Assembly (NCBI GenBank): GCA_964483985.1
Contig: CAZADS010000005.1
Coordinates: forward strand, 1 to 31,513
Source of the DNA: CAZADS01 sp964483985
GTDB lineage: Bacteria > Pseudomonadota > Alphaproteobacteria > Thalassobaculales > Thalassobaculaceae
Reading direction: 5' to 3'
Length of the DNA stretch: 31,513 bases
In this document: positions 8,707 through 17,718 of the stretch, piece after piece
Numbering within the stretch: the first letter of the stretch is position 1
Layout: every line of letters begins with the position of its first letter
The notes under the pieces: model-generated
The model's database searches: none
What the model was told of the DNA's origin: nothing
Seen by the model: only the letters and a program-made list of their open reading frames with translations
Made by a program: the position numbers and the translations under genes

Positions 8707-9073
8707 TACATTCTCCAAATTTATCCCTATATTCAGTCATTTCACCCAAAAACTGACGTGTCGAGTGATTGATAAACCGTTTTGGAAGGCAAGTGTATTA
8801 TCGGCGGAATGACTAACCTCTATCTTTAAAGCACAGAAACACTATTATGGCGCCATGTAAAATAAATGAGCTGTTTTTACATGCACTATCGTTTTTGGGC
8901 GTTTAATAATTATATTTGGTCCGTCAGATTAAAAAACGAAAGTTAGTTGGCCATACGATGTTCGATCTCTTATTGAATACTATTATTTTAAAGCCCTCTG
9001 ATTTTGCTCGTTCTTAAACCTGCTTGGCCATCTCGTATAAATTTTTAGGATTGAGCTATCGAGGGCTAAATTT
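8707..9073. other. Non-coding stretch between two SDR loci, with an inverted repeat
   Basis: No gene is visible. The stretch is A/T-rich and must include the promoter of the minus-strand SDR at 8706. It contains CATGTAAAA (8854-8862) and its exact complement TTTTACATG (8875-8883), separated by 12 bases, about 150 bases upstream of that SDR; this could be an operator or a hairpin. No clear sigma70 pair was found. Confidence 0.5.
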
Positions 9074-9830
9074 TTAGGCTGCGGTCCACCCACCCTCTAT
9101 AGATAGGTCAACCCAAGTGATGAATGCTGCTTCATCAGATAATAAAAACATCACGCCGGATGCAATATCGTCGGACTGACCAAGGCGACCTAGTGGTATA
9201 CCATCTTTCATATTCGCTATTTGATCCGCATCTTTGTCCGTAAACACGCCGGTCAGTATAGGGGTTGAAGATGCTACAGGCAAAATCGTGTTTACCCTTA
9301 TATCGTAGGATTAAAATTCGATTGCACTTGCTTTAGTGAAGGCCGTGACGACAGCTTTACTGACTGCGTAAACAGTAGTCCCTGCGCGTGGTTTTAAGGT
9401 TGGAGTAGAGGAAATATTTACAATGGCCCCAGTACCCCTTTTGATCTGTTCAGGGCCAACAAACTTGGTGTAGTGGAAATAGATTTGATGTTAGAATCGA
9501 ACACTGCGGTGTACAAGTTCTCGTCCATATCGACAATGCTTACGGGTGGATACGAGAGACCAGCGTTATTTACTATTATGTCTAATATGTCTAAGCCTCC
9601 AAACGTCTCAATTGTTTTGTTATCGGGGTTGGCACCTGACCAGGATTTCTAATATCTGCTTGTAATGCTATTGAAGAAACGTCAATAGCTTCTGCTGTTT
9701 CTTCTGCATTTCTTTTGTCAATGTCAACAACGCCAACTAAGGCACTTGCGGCGGCCAGTAGTTTGGATATTTCCCTGCCGAAACCGTCGCCACCGCCAGT
9801 GACAATCGCAACTTTATCATTAAATCGCAT
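9074..9830 (-). pseudogene. Decayed short-chain dehydrogenase
   Basis: A whole SDR can be read on the minus strand only by changing frame. The N-terminal part starts at ATG 9830 behind GGAGAG and has the cofactor motif TGGGDGFG. A shift near 9625-9632 moves to the frame with NNAGLSYPPV. A second shift near 9477-9480 moves to the frame with VNISS and the active-site VYAVSK. An in-frame TAA (9311-9313) then interrupts ...AIEF before SYDIRV. The C terminus ends with an altered ITWVDLSIEGGW, where other SDRs have a Gly. Two shifts plus a nonsense codon argue for true decay rather than a single read error. It is divergent from the flavin monooxygenase and probably once belonged to this metabolic group. 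Confidence 0.88.
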
Positions 9831-9855
9831 TATTTTCTCTCCATCATAGAACGGA

Positions 9856-9884
9856 TTGGCGATATAGTTTTCCCAGACTATACT
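9856..9884 (+). promoter_or_regulatory. Sigma70-type promoter for the flavin monooxygenase gene
   Basis: TTGGCG (9856-9861), a 17-base spacer, and TATACT (9879-9884) make a near-consensus pair. A start about seven bases downstream would give a 5' leader of roughly 30 bases before GGGAG and the ATG at 9920. Confidence 0.6.
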
Positions 9885-9919
9885 ATGCAAAAATAGAAGT
9901 ACTAATAGGGAGAGTGATT

Positions 9920-10999
9920 ATGGACTTCGGCCATTTCAGTTTGATGGGGTATCGCGAAAAGGGATATCCGACTGAACAAGTTTTTAAAGAACATCTGGAA
10001 CAAGTGAAATTGGCTGACCAACTGGGATTCGATATTGCTTGGTTTGCGGAACACCATTTCTCGAATTATTGCACTTGCCCGTCGCCGCTTTTGATGGCGG
10101 CTGCATGTGGTCCTATTACTAATCGAATTAGGTTGGGAACAGCAGTAATCGTAAGCCCTCTTTATGAACCATCTCGGGTTTTGGCTGAGATAGGTATGGC
10201 CGATGCGATTAGTGGCGGTAGATTGGTACTTGGAGTTGGAAGCGGATATCAGCCATATGAATTCGAGCGATTTGGTGTGGATTTGACAAAATCCAAAGAA
10301 ATGATGGAAGAATTTCTAGAAATGGTCGATTTGGCATTTAATAACACGGTCTTCACTTACGAAGGGAAGCATTATCAATTGCCAGAAACTCATATAAGTG
10401 CCCGCACTTCTAGCGGCGTGCCGGAGATTTGGATTGCTGGTGACGGAGAAGCAGGCCATCGGTTGGCAGCACGAAAAGGTTACGTGCCAATGTTTACAGG
10501 ACGTTGGAAAGGTGCCGAATACATTGGCGAAATGCGAAAAAGGCTAGAATCGGCATGGCTTTCTGAAGGCAAGGACCCAAACAATCTTCCTATGGGCTAT
10601 CAACGTTTTCTTTGTGTCACGAGTAACCGGTCAGAAACATTGGAATATTTAGAGCATTGTCGGCATCAAATGAGATTAGCATCGGCATTGCGGCGACGTG
10701 CTGAAGTAATGGATGATGGGATGATGAACGAGATACCGTTTCCAGATGAGCCTCCGTTGGATGATATGGCAGAAAATATGTTAGTTGGTGATTGTGAGAC
10801 TATAACTGAACGTTTAGCCGCTGAAATACAAATTGGAAAACCTAGCCATATAATGTTTCATTTTCAGGTTGGGGGTTCCAAGCACGCGCAAGCTCTAAAT
10901 TCGATGGAAAAATTCGCCTCGACAATTAAGCCAAATTTGGTAAAACAACTCGGACCATTAGAAAACATAGGTGCTTCATTACCACAGGCGGCCGAATAA
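9920..10999 (+). CDS. Luciferase-like flavin-dependent monooxygenase
   Basis: A 359-residue TIM-barrel protein of the bacterial luciferase-like (LLM) group. Typical features are LADQLGFDIAWFAEHHF (about 32-48), IRLGTAVIVSPLYEP (about 73-87) and GRLVLGVGSGYQPYEF (about 99-114). Such enzymes use reduced FMN (or F420 in relatives) and O2 to oxidise small organic molecules, including sulfonates, amines and cyclic compounds. ATG 9920 follows GGGAG by seven bases; the in-frame GTG at 9914 overlaps the ribosome site. A good promoter precedes it. A ThDP enzyme follows on the same strand after about 110 bases. The substrate and reductase partner are unknown. Confidence 0.9.
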   Translation: MDFGHFSLMGYREKGYPTEQVFKEHLEQVKLADQLGFDIAWFAEHHFSNYCTCPSPLLMAAACGPITNRIRLGTAVIVSPLYEPSRVLAEIGMADAISGGRLVLGVGSGYQPYEFERFGVDLTKSKEMMEEFLEMVDLAFNNTVFTYEGKHYQLPETHISARTSSGVPEIWIAGDGEAGHRLAARKGYVPMFTGRWKGAEYIGEMRKRLESAWLSEGKDPNNLPMGYQRFLCVTSNRSETLEYLEHCRHQMRLASALRRRAEVMDDGMMNEIPFPDEPPLDDMAENMLVGDCETITERLAAEIQIGKPSHIMFHFQVGGSKHAQALNSMEKFASTIKPNLVKQLGPLENIGASLPQAAE

Positions 11000-11021
11000 C
11001 AATATTATCGTATTTCAATGC

Positions 11022-11054
11022 TTGACGTGGAAGCGATGGGGCTTAGTCTATAAT
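11022..11054 (+). promoter_or_regulatory. Possible promoter for the ThDP enzyme gene
   Basis: A good -35 (TTGACG, 11022-11027) and a perfect -10 (TATAAT, 11049-11054) are present but 21 bases apart, longer than the usual 16-18. It may be a weak or activator-dependent promoter, or the two boxes may be unrelated. Confidence 0.3.
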
Positions 11055-11108
11055 TTTAATAATTAAATTTTTAAGCAACACAGTTGGCAATGCCGAATGG
11101 GGAAAGTT

Positions 11109-12767
11109 ATGAAAACTTCAGACCTTTTTATTAAATGTTTGGAAGAAGAGGGTGTAGAACGAATTTTCGGTGTGCCCGGAGAAGAAAACGCTGATACCAT
11201 GATTTCTTTGATGGATAGCAAGATTGAATTTGTACTCTGCCGGCACGAGCAGGCTGCGGCTTTCATGGCTGACGCCTACGGTCGATTAACTGGTAAAGCT
11301 GGCGTTTGTCTTGCCACCATTGGGCCAGGGGTGACCAATCTGGTTACAGGACTGGCTGATGCTAATATGGACCGGGCTCCTACCGTTGCCATCATTGGGC
11401 AGGGCAGCACGCGGCGAGTCCATAAAGAAAGCCACCAGAACATGGACTCTATTTCCATGTTGCGACCTATTAGTAAATGGGTAACTTCAATCGTTATTCC
11501 CGAAAGTATTCCAGAAATCGTGCGCAAGGCATTTAAAGTGGCTGAAACCGAAAAACCCGGTGTCACTGTTATAGAATTGCCTGAAAATATAGCTAAAAGG
11601 GAAGTCGACGTTAAACCAATGCGAGTTACTAAAACAAGACGGCCCGCCGCAGATCATAAAGCTATAACAGCGGCAATTGACTTAATAGCTGAGTCCAAGA
11701 ACCCTATTATCATTGCTGGTAATGGAGCAGTTCGGAAAAGGGCATCCACCCAACTGCGGCGTTTCGCCCATAAAGCAGGTATCGGGGTGGTTAGTACCTT
11801 TATGGGGAAAGGAGCCGTAGCTCGTTCAGACGAACATTGCCTCTTTACCATGGGTTTACAGGGAGGTGACTATATAAATCTAGCAGTTGACGAGGCTGAT
11901 CTTGTTATAGCTGCGGGTTACGATCTTGTGGAATATGCTCCTAGTCTTTGGAACCGGTCAGGCGGAAAAAAGTTGATTTCTATTGATTTTGAGCCCGCTG
12001 AAATTGACTCTGATTTTCCTGTGGATGTCGATATTGTTTCTGATTTGGGAGATGCGTTGTGGCAGATAAATGAAGAGTTGAACCATCGGTTTGCAGGTAA
12101 ACTGCCTTTATTTGATATAGGAGATCGAAAAAAGTTGAGAGATGCCATCTACGAGGATCTCACAATGGAGCAGAATGATGTTAGTTTTCCAGTTAAACCC
12201 CAACGTATTTTAAATGATGTACAAAAATTCTTGGGGCCAAACGATATTGTTTTAAGTGACGTGGGCGCTCACAAGATGTGGGTGTCCCGCTACTTCCAAT
12301 GTGAAGAGCCCAATCGGTGCCTGATTTCGAATGGTTTTTGTACAATGGGCATTGCTTTGCCAGGTGGTATAGGCGCTGCTTATGCTGAACCAGAATCCCA
12401 AGTTTTGGCGATTAGCGGGGATGCCGGATTTTTGATGAATGTTCAAGAATTGGAGACGGCCGCTAGATTAGGGATAAAAATGGTTTGTATGGTTTGGGTG
12501 GATGGCGAATATGGTTTGATTAAATGGAAACAACAAAATGGTTTTGACGGACGTCATTCAGACTTAAAATTTAATAATCCAAATTTTGAACAATTGGCTT
12601 CTTCATTTGGAATGTGGGGTAAGGAAGTCACTTCAGCTGAAGGCCTCATGCCTGCTTTAGAGGAAGCTTTCAAACAACCAGGACCGGCTCTGCTTGCCGT
12701 GCCAGTGGACTATGCGGAAAATAGAAAACTCACCGAACGACTGGGAAACATAGCGATCCCAATTTGA
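11109..12767 (+). CDS. Acetolactate synthase-like thiamine diphosphate enzyme
   Basis: A 552-residue three-domain ThDP enzyme. The glutamate that activates the thiazolium is E47 (CRHEQAAAF). The ThDP/Mg motif begins GDAGF at 437-441 and ends at WVDGEYG (D465), 27 residues later. An Asp in WVD is the form seen in catabolic AlsS/BudB enzymes, while biosynthetic IlvB-type enzymes usually have Asn; this is my recollection of the families. The likely chemistry is condensation or decarboxylation of a 2-oxo acid such as pyruvate. No regulatory small subunit gene is nearby, again arguing against the IlvBH pathway. ATG 11109 follows GGGGAAAG; ATG 11097 overlaps that site. The hydrolase gene follows after 30 bases, probably in one operon. 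Confidence 0.87.
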   Translation: MKTSDLFIKCLEEEGVERIFGVPGEENADTMISLMDSKIEFVLCRHEQAAAFMADAYGRLTGKAGVCLATIGPGVTNLVTGLADANMDRAPTVAIIGQGSTRRVHKESHQNMDSISMLRPISKWVTSIVIPESIPEIVRKAFKVAETEKPGVTVIELPENIAKREVDVKPMRVTKTRRPAADHKAITAAIDLIAESKNPIIIAGNGAVRKRASTQLRRFAHKAGIGVVSTFMGKGAVARSDEHCLFTMGLQGGDYINLAVDEADLVIAAGYDLVEYAPSLWNRSGGKKLISIDFEPAEIDSDFPVDVDIVSDLGDALWQINEELNHRFAGKLPLFDIGDRKKLRDAIYEDLTMEQNDVSFPVKPQRILNDVQKFLGPNDIVLSDVGAHKMWVSRYFQCEEPNRCLISNGFCTMGIALPGGIGAAYAEPESQVLAISGDAGFLMNVQELETAARLGIKMVCMVWVDGEYGLIKWKQQNGFDGRHSDLKFNNPNFEQLASSFGMWGKEVTSAEGLMPALEEAFKQPGPALLAVPVDYAENRKLTERLGNIAIPI

Positions 12768-12797
12768 AAAATTCATATCAAGATACGGAGCGGTCGG

Positions 12798-13589
12798 ATG
12801 TCTTTTATCTCTGTCAATGGAACGAATCTTTTTTATCAAATTGATGGTCCTGATGGGGGAACGCCAATTTTGCTATCGAATTCCTTGGCATCCAATCTTT
12901 CAATGTGGGATCTTCAGATTGAATCACTAACGACTAACGGTTTCAAAGTCATCCGATACGATAGCAGAGGCCATGGGCGATCGGATGCTCCAGTGGGTCC
13001 TTATTCAATAGAACTGCTCGCAGATGATGCTGCCGCTTTAATTGAAGCGGCAGCATTAGGCCCCGCGCATTTTTGCGGTCTATCGAAGGGGGGTATGGTA
13101 GGCCAAATGATGGGGATTAGGCATTCGGAAAAAGTTAAAACGTTGACTATCGCGGACAGTGCCGCCTTTATGCCGGGAAAGGAAATGTGGGAGCAACGGA
13201 TTTCGACAGTAGAAAAGGGTGGAATGGTTGCGGTTGTTCAAGGAACAATTGAACGTTGGATAACTTTAGATGGTCGAACTAGGCTGCCGGATGAAGTTGA
13301 AAGAATTCGAGCAATGATTTTGGATACGCCTGTTAACGGGTTTATAGGATGCTGTCAGGCCATTATGGCTATGGATATGCGGCCTACCAACGGTTCAATT
13401 GCTCAGCCAACGCTCGTAATATGCGGGGAGCAGGATACCGGCACGACACCTGCCCAGGCAAAGGAAATTGCAGATGCAATTCCTAACTCTGTGTTAGAGC
13501 TCATTCCGAATGCCGCACATTTAGCAAATATTGAGCAATCGGAATTGTTTAATGCCGCGCTAATGCATCATCTGTCGTCACATCGATAA
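12798..13589 (+). CDS. Alpha/beta hydrolase, 3-oxoadipate enol-lactonase-like
   Basis: A 263-residue alpha/beta-hydrolase. The nucleophile elbow GLSKGG places Ser96; the probable acid is D213 (CGEQDTGT) and the base H241 (NAAHLANIEQ). The oxyanion segment and the YDSRGHGRSDAP block (54-65) are typical of the PcaD/enol-lactonase branch, which opens lactone rings in aromatic breakdown. No other beta-ketoadipate pathway gene is present, so the true substrate may be another lactone or ester. The ATG follows GGAG by seven bases. It lies 30 bases after the ThDP enzyme and probably acts on a related intermediate. It converges with the second ThDP enzyme downstream. Confidence 0.87.
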   Translation: MSFISVNGTNLFYQIDGPDGGTPILLSNSLASNLSMWDLQIESLTTNGFKVIRYDSRGHGRSDAPVGPYSIELLADDAAALIEAAALGPAHFCGLSKGGMVGQMMGIRHSEKVKTLTIADSAAFMPGKEMWEQRISTVEKGGMVAVVQGTIERWITLDGRTRLPDEVERIRAMILDTPVNGFIGCCQAIMAMDMRPTNGSIAQPTLVICGEQDTGTTPAQAKEIADAIPNSVLELIPNAAHLANIEQSELFNAALMHHLSSHR

Positions 13590-13659
13590 TTACTAAACAG
13601 AATGCAATTGTGCTATCTTGATGGGTAATGTTGGTTGCCTTTGATGAGTGTTTTTTAGC

Positions 13660-15387
13660 TTAATGCCCCTTAGTTTCGGCAGCTACAATTTCGCTCATGA
13701 AAGGGGCCGCTATGTCCGCATTTATTTTACAGTCAATGAAAACCGGTCCTTCTGGATTTGCTAAAGTGGCCTCTAACGCGTCTAATTCATCGAGTGTTCG
13801 GATAGTATATGCGTCGTATCCTAGGGCAGCAGCAATGGGAGCAAAATCGACGTCTGGAAAAACAGATTTTGCCACGGGAAGTTGACGTAAACGAAGAAAA
13901 TGTAGTTCAGCGCCATATGCACAATCATTCATCAAGATGATAATCAATGGGATGTCTTCGCGCGATACAGTTTCCAGTTCGCCCATTGTCATAAGAAATG
14001 CTCCATCACCGATTACAAGAACAGTAGGTTCGTCTGGCCTCCCCTTAGCGAAGCCTAGAGCTGCCCCAAAACCTAATCCGATGGAGGCGAAATCATTTGT
14101 CATCTTCCAATGATCTGGATTTTGAACGGATAAATACGGCACCACTCCCAGAAAGTTTCCAGAATCATAGACCATATTACGATTACTGGGCAGCATTTGA
14201 TTCAATCTCACAGCCAGAGATCTCGGGTCAACGGTTCGCTCTGTATTGGCAGGTTGAAAATCATCTTCGATTGAGAAACCTCGAAGGTACTCCATGATTT
14301 CTTCACTATGGAACTGTTTGTCGACAGCTAATTTTTCCGGTGTTGTTTCTATTAGTTGTTCGACGGCTATTTTCGCGTCTCCTACGACGGCTACATCCAC
14401 CGTTGTCCATTGACCTATATTGGACCGATTTTCATCAATTTGAATAATAGGAGCTGCGGGTAATGATTCACCAAAGCTCATAGTGAGGAAGTTCAACCCA
14501 GCACCCACGACTAGTACGCAATCTGCTTCGCCAGCGAATCTTCTTGCAGCTGAATGCGAGAAGGAGCCAATTATCCCGAGATTCAGCCGATGCCCTCGGA
14601 ACATATCTTTCCCTTTTGCAGTTGTGGCCAGTAATGCACCCGTTTGTTCCGCAAGCTGTATTATCGAATTTCTAGCTCCCGATTTGTGCGCTCCGAACCC
14701 CGAAAGAATTAATGGCTTTTTCGATTCGGATAGGAGATTGCGGGCGGCTTTTATTGATTGCGCTCGCGCGGGTTGGCCTGGACGTCTTTCTATAGGTTTT
14801 GAATCGATGGGGGATAGGGCTTGAGCAGTAGAATCGACTTCTATTTCCGTTATTTGAACGTTGACAGGTAAAAGAAAGGCTACGGTCTCCCCCCTTCGAG
14901 CAGCCGCCGCCGCGTCTCTCAAGCTCTGGCGAGCATTCAAGGCGCTCGTTGGGGTGAAAGTTCGTATTCCAGCGGCTTTAAGCACGCCAATCGCATCCAA
15001 GCCTTTATAATCTGGACCAAGGTTGTTCGTGGACCCGCTAGGAAGAGCGGACTCCCCGTAGATAATCAAGACGGGATTACCTGTTCTACTGGCAAATGTA
15101 GCGCCGTGCAGACCGTTCGTTAAAGCTGGACCTCGGCCGACACAGACTACTGCGAGCCGGCCTGTTGCCGCAGCGTAGCCATCGCCCATTGTAATTGCGA
15201 TATTTTCGTGCCGTGCCCCGATAAACTCGATTCCTAAGGCGTCTAAGGTAACTCCAAAATGTGCAGTGTCGTCACTCATTAATCCGAATACTGTATCCAC
15301 TCCCATCGCCTTAATATCTTCGGCAAGAAGTTGGTAAGTAGGGATTGACTGCAATTGTCCTATTTCATTTTCTTTTAGAATCGCCAT
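13660..15387 (-). CDS. Thiamine diphosphate-dependent enzyme, acetolactate synthase/decarboxylase superfamily
   Basis: A 575-residue ThDP enzyme unlike its neighbour at 11109. The catalytic glutamate is E61 (ARHENIA), and the ThDP/Mg motif runs from GDGAF (460-464) to MNDCAYG (N487), the more common Asn form. The central domain is shaped like a 2-oxo acid decarboxylase or acetolactate synthase, but I cannot name the substrate. ATG 15387 follows AAGGG by seven bases, while the in-frame ATG at 15405 overlaps that site. It converges with the hydrolase gene; 70 bases without an obvious terminator separate the two ends. Its Wzt-like downstream neighbour on the same strand belongs functionally to the next region. 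Confidence 0.86.
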   Translation of the reverse strand: MAILKENEIGQLQSIPTYQLLAEDIKAMGVDTVFGLMSDDTAHFGVTLDALGIEFIGARHENIAITMGDGYAAATGRLAVVCVGRGPALTNGLHGATFASRTGNPVLIIYGESALPSGSTNNLGPDYKGLDAIGVLKAAGIRTFTPTSALNARQSLRDAAAAARRGETVAFLLPVNVQITEIEVDSTAQALSPIDSKPIERRPGQPARAQSIKAARNLLSESKKPLILSGFGAHKSGARNSIIQLAEQTGALLATTAKGKDMFRGHRLNLGIIGSFSHSAARRFAGEADCVLVVGAGLNFLTMSFGESLPAAPIIQIDENRSNIGQWTTVDVAVVGDAKIAVEQLIETTPEKLAVDKQFHSEEIMEYLRGFSIEDDFQPANTERTVDPRSLAVRLNQMLPSNRNMVYDSGNFLGVVPYLSVQNPDHWKMTNDFASIGLGFGAALGFAKGRPDEPTVLVIGDGAFLMTMGELETVSREDIPLIIILMNDCAYGAELHFLRLRQLPVAKSVFPDVDFAPIAAALGYDAYTIRTLDELDALEATLANPEGPVFIDCKINADIAAPFMSEIVAAETKGH

Positions 15388-15571
15388 AGTATCGCCCTTC
15401 CGCATCTAGTTTGGTGGTAACGGTGTAGGTTAAGCCTAGTTTGAGCCCCATCAGTCTGTCGAGTTTAACCGCATGATTAGTGGCTTCACTAGCTCACCTT
15501 TTATGTGCGTGATTAAAGTGTTAACGGGCGGGTCTGCGGAAAACACCACTATCAATTTTAGTTTGCCGATT

Positions 15572-16690
15572 TTATTTTATGATGGGGTAAAGCTTTTCAG
15601 CATCTTTTCGCGATAGTATTGGATAAGCACGGGATTGCACGAATGAATCGGGATATTTCAAATGAGCTACGCCGCGCCAGTCTTTAGGCGGTTTAAATGA
15701 AATCAAGAACGGAGCAATTTCTTCTATCCTCTCTGCTGCGGCTAGGCCGTCACCAGCAGATAAGGCTCGTTGAAACGTAGGATCGTTTTCGAAGGCTTTG
15801 AGTACGATCCCGCAACCTGGGGATCTCCCTTCAAAAATGCCGTACCTTACAAAATGCATCCAAGGTGCCGTTCCTGGTAGGGCCATCACATTTTTTATGT
15901 CAGGATAAAGGCTTATGTATTCCTCCATATCAAAAAAGTGGCTCGCCCCAAAAAAATTGTAGTGATGAAATACATCGTCTACCGATCCTTCCGCCAATAT
16001 TTGACCCTGCGCCAAAAGAATAGCTTTGTTACAGGTGGAGCGTATCAACTCTTCTGAATGAGAAGCTAACACCAAAATACTAGAAGACCCTATGAACCCT
16101 TCGAGCCGGTCTTTTGCTTGTTTAAGGAATTTGGCATCGCCAACCCCAATCCATTCATCCATTAAAATTATATCGGGCTCAGTTTCGGTGGCGATGGCAA
16201 ATGCCAGTCGCATAAGCATGCCACTGGAATATGTTCGGATCTGTAAGGTTAAATAGGGACCCAGGCCCGAAAACTCCGCAATTTTCCCCATCCGAGACTC
16301 GATTTGTGATTTTGATAATCCAAGAAAGAGCGCTCGAAGTCTTATGTTGTCGTAGCCCGAGGCCTCTAAATCAAAACCAAGTGAAATATCAAGTAATGCA
16401 GCTATTCTTCCTTCGCAACGGATCCTGCCGTCCGTAGGAGGGTATACACCGGCCATGACCCTTAATAAAGTGGTTTTTCCTGATCCGTTATGCCCTATTA
16501 GGCCCAATTTATCACCCTTTTGGAGTCTAATCGAGATTTGATCGAGAGCTCGTACCTTCGATTTCTTTCCGCTCAAACCCGTTAGCAACGCACCTACCGT
16601 TTTATCTAGGAACGTAATACCAAAAGGTCGTCGCGACGTGTTAAACAAAGGAAAATCCACGCAAACATTTTCGAGATGTATGCGAGTCAT
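15572..16690 (-). CDS. Polysaccharide ABC exporter ATPase (Wzt/KpsT-like) with C-terminal module
   Basis: This 372-residue ATPase powers export of a lipid-linked glycan through its permease partner encoded 12 bases upstream. Walker A GHNGSGKT is at 66-73, the signature YSSGM at 154-158, Walker B IILMDE at 174-179 and the switch His at 211. The short-substrate type KpsT ends near 220-250; here about 125 extra residues follow. They contain one copy (about 253-291) of a module with spaced Tyr, YPDI, MHF, YG and FEGRSPG. Three copies of a matching motif begin the surface protein at 30278. In E. coli O9a the Wzt C-terminal domain recognises the capped O-antigen; a similar reading role here is inference. 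Second gene of a two-gene exporter operon. Confidence 0.92.
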   Translation of the reverse strand: MTRIHLENVCVDFPLFNTSRRPFGITFLDKTVGALLTGLSGKKSKVRALDQISIRLQKGDKLGLIGHNGSGKTTLLRVMAGVYPPTDGRIRCEGRIAALLDISLGFDLEASGYDNIRLRALFLGLSKSQIESRMGKIAEFSGLGPYLTLQIRTYSSGMLMRLAFAIATETEPDIILMDEWIGVGDAKFLKQAKDRLEGFIGSSSILVLASHSEELIRSTCNKAILLAQGQILAEGSVDDVFHHYNFFGASHFFDMEEYISLYPDIKNVMALPGTAPWMHFVRYGIFEGRSPGCGIVLKAFENDPTFQRALSAGDGLAAAERIEEIAPFLISFKPPKDWRGVAHLKYPDSFVQSRAYPILSRKDAEKLYPIIK

Positions 16691-16702
16691 ATTAAAATCC
16701 CA

Positions 16703-17521
16703 TCAAAGCCAATAAACGAGTTGGCGTCTCATAGCCCCAAACAAAGGTACAATAATCATCCAACCAAATAATGTAATACTAAGAAGCACTAGCCAAGTTT
16801 CTAAAGGGACGGAATCCCCTAATAGGGGTGCCCTTATACTCTCAACAAAGTGGTAGAAAGGATTATATAATAGAATAAATTGTTTGTCCGGTAGTAGACC
16901 AGGGTCCCATATAATAGGTGTAACAAAAAAACTCAGTTGAACCACGCTTGCTACAGTTGGGTTTAAATCGCGGTAACGTGCGCAAATTAGGCCAAGAAAC
17001 AGGGCTATCCAAAAACCATTAGCTATTAAAAAGAACATTCCTCCTAAAATAAACAAAGAATTCAAGGTTACTGGAAGTTTAAATATTATCATAACAATGG
17101 CGATAACAATCGCATTGTGGAGGAACGTTAAAAGGTTTCGCCACATCAAACGGTAGACATGAACCGATAAAGGTAAGTTTATTTGTTTAATAATTCCTTC
17201 AGCACTTGTAAATGCAATGCATCCATCTATAAGAATCCCGGAAATCAATTGCCACAAAACAAAGCCAATGGTTAGAAAGGGAAGATATTGCTCCAGGTCT
17301 AATTTAAAAAGACTAGCATATAAAAATCCGAGCGATCCGACTAATACGCCCATACTTATGGTTAACCAAATGGGACCTAAGACCGATCGACGGTATCTTT
17401 GTAATATATCCGACCAACCCAAACGACCCCAAAGAGGATAGAGACCAAACCCTTTAACAATATCCATCCAGGCACTGGCAAATGTTACATGAGAATTGTC
17501 AACGATATATTTTGCTGTCAA
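16703..17521 (-). CDS. Polysaccharide ABC exporter permease (Wzm/KpsM-like, ABC-2 type)
   Basis: A 272-residue inner-membrane protein with six hydrophobic segments at about 48-72, 79-100, 130-147, 156-180, 192-206 and 242-264. The N-terminal amphipathic stretch ending in DILQRYRRSVLGPIW (38-52) and the PIIWDP loop (202-207) are typical of the Wzm/KpsM family. It forms the channel through which an O-antigen-like or capsular glycan crosses the inner membrane, with the ATPase encoded just downstream. The frame starts with TTG at 17521 without a strong ribosome site; ATG 17467 is in frame but would remove conserved N-terminal residues. Divergent from the SapC-family gene. Confidence 0.92.
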   Translation of the reverse strand: MTAKYIVDNSHVTFASAWMDIVKGFGLYPLWGRLGWSDILQRYRRSVLGPIWLTISMGVLVGSLGFLYASLFKLDLEQYLPFLTIGFVLWQLISGILIDGCIAFTSAEGIIKQINLPLSVHVYRLMWRNLLTFLHNAIVIAIVMIIFKLPVTLNSLFILGGMFFLIANGFWIALFLGLICARYRDLNPTVASVVQLSFFVTPIIWDPGLLPDKQFILLYNPFYHFVESIRAPLLGDSVPLETWLVLLSITLFGWMIIVPLFGAMRRQLVYWL

Positions 17522-17718
17522 AGTTTTTGTCTCGCTTATGATTGATAACGCTAAAATCAGATACTACCATTTTTGAAAAAGAACTTTAGCATTTTCTCCC
17601 GATTGTGGGCATATTTGCTCTCCCATTTGCAACTCATTTTTCGCAGCATGCGATTTGTTATATAATGCTATCTAAGAGAGAGAAAATCTTAAAGGTATTA
17701 TGAAAGTGGCCGCTCAGG
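17522..17718. promoter_or_regulatory. Divergent promoter region between exporter and SapC-family gene
   Basis: An A/T-rich 197-base spacer serving both divergent units. A perfect -10 box TATAAT (17661-17666) points toward the SapC-family gene, without a recognisable -35 at the right distance. A 12-codon frame (17700-17738) preceded by AAAGG overlaps the start of that gene. Confidence 0.35.

Noticed and set aside
11109..12767. Biosynthetic IlvB/IlvI-type acetolactate synthase
   Set aside because: No regulatory subunit gene or ilvC nearby, and the Mg-binding segment is WVDG rather than the usual Asn form.
14483..14824. Plus-strand frames inside the second ThDP enzyme gene
   Set aside because: Shadows of a clear 575-residue ThDP enzyme on the minus strand.
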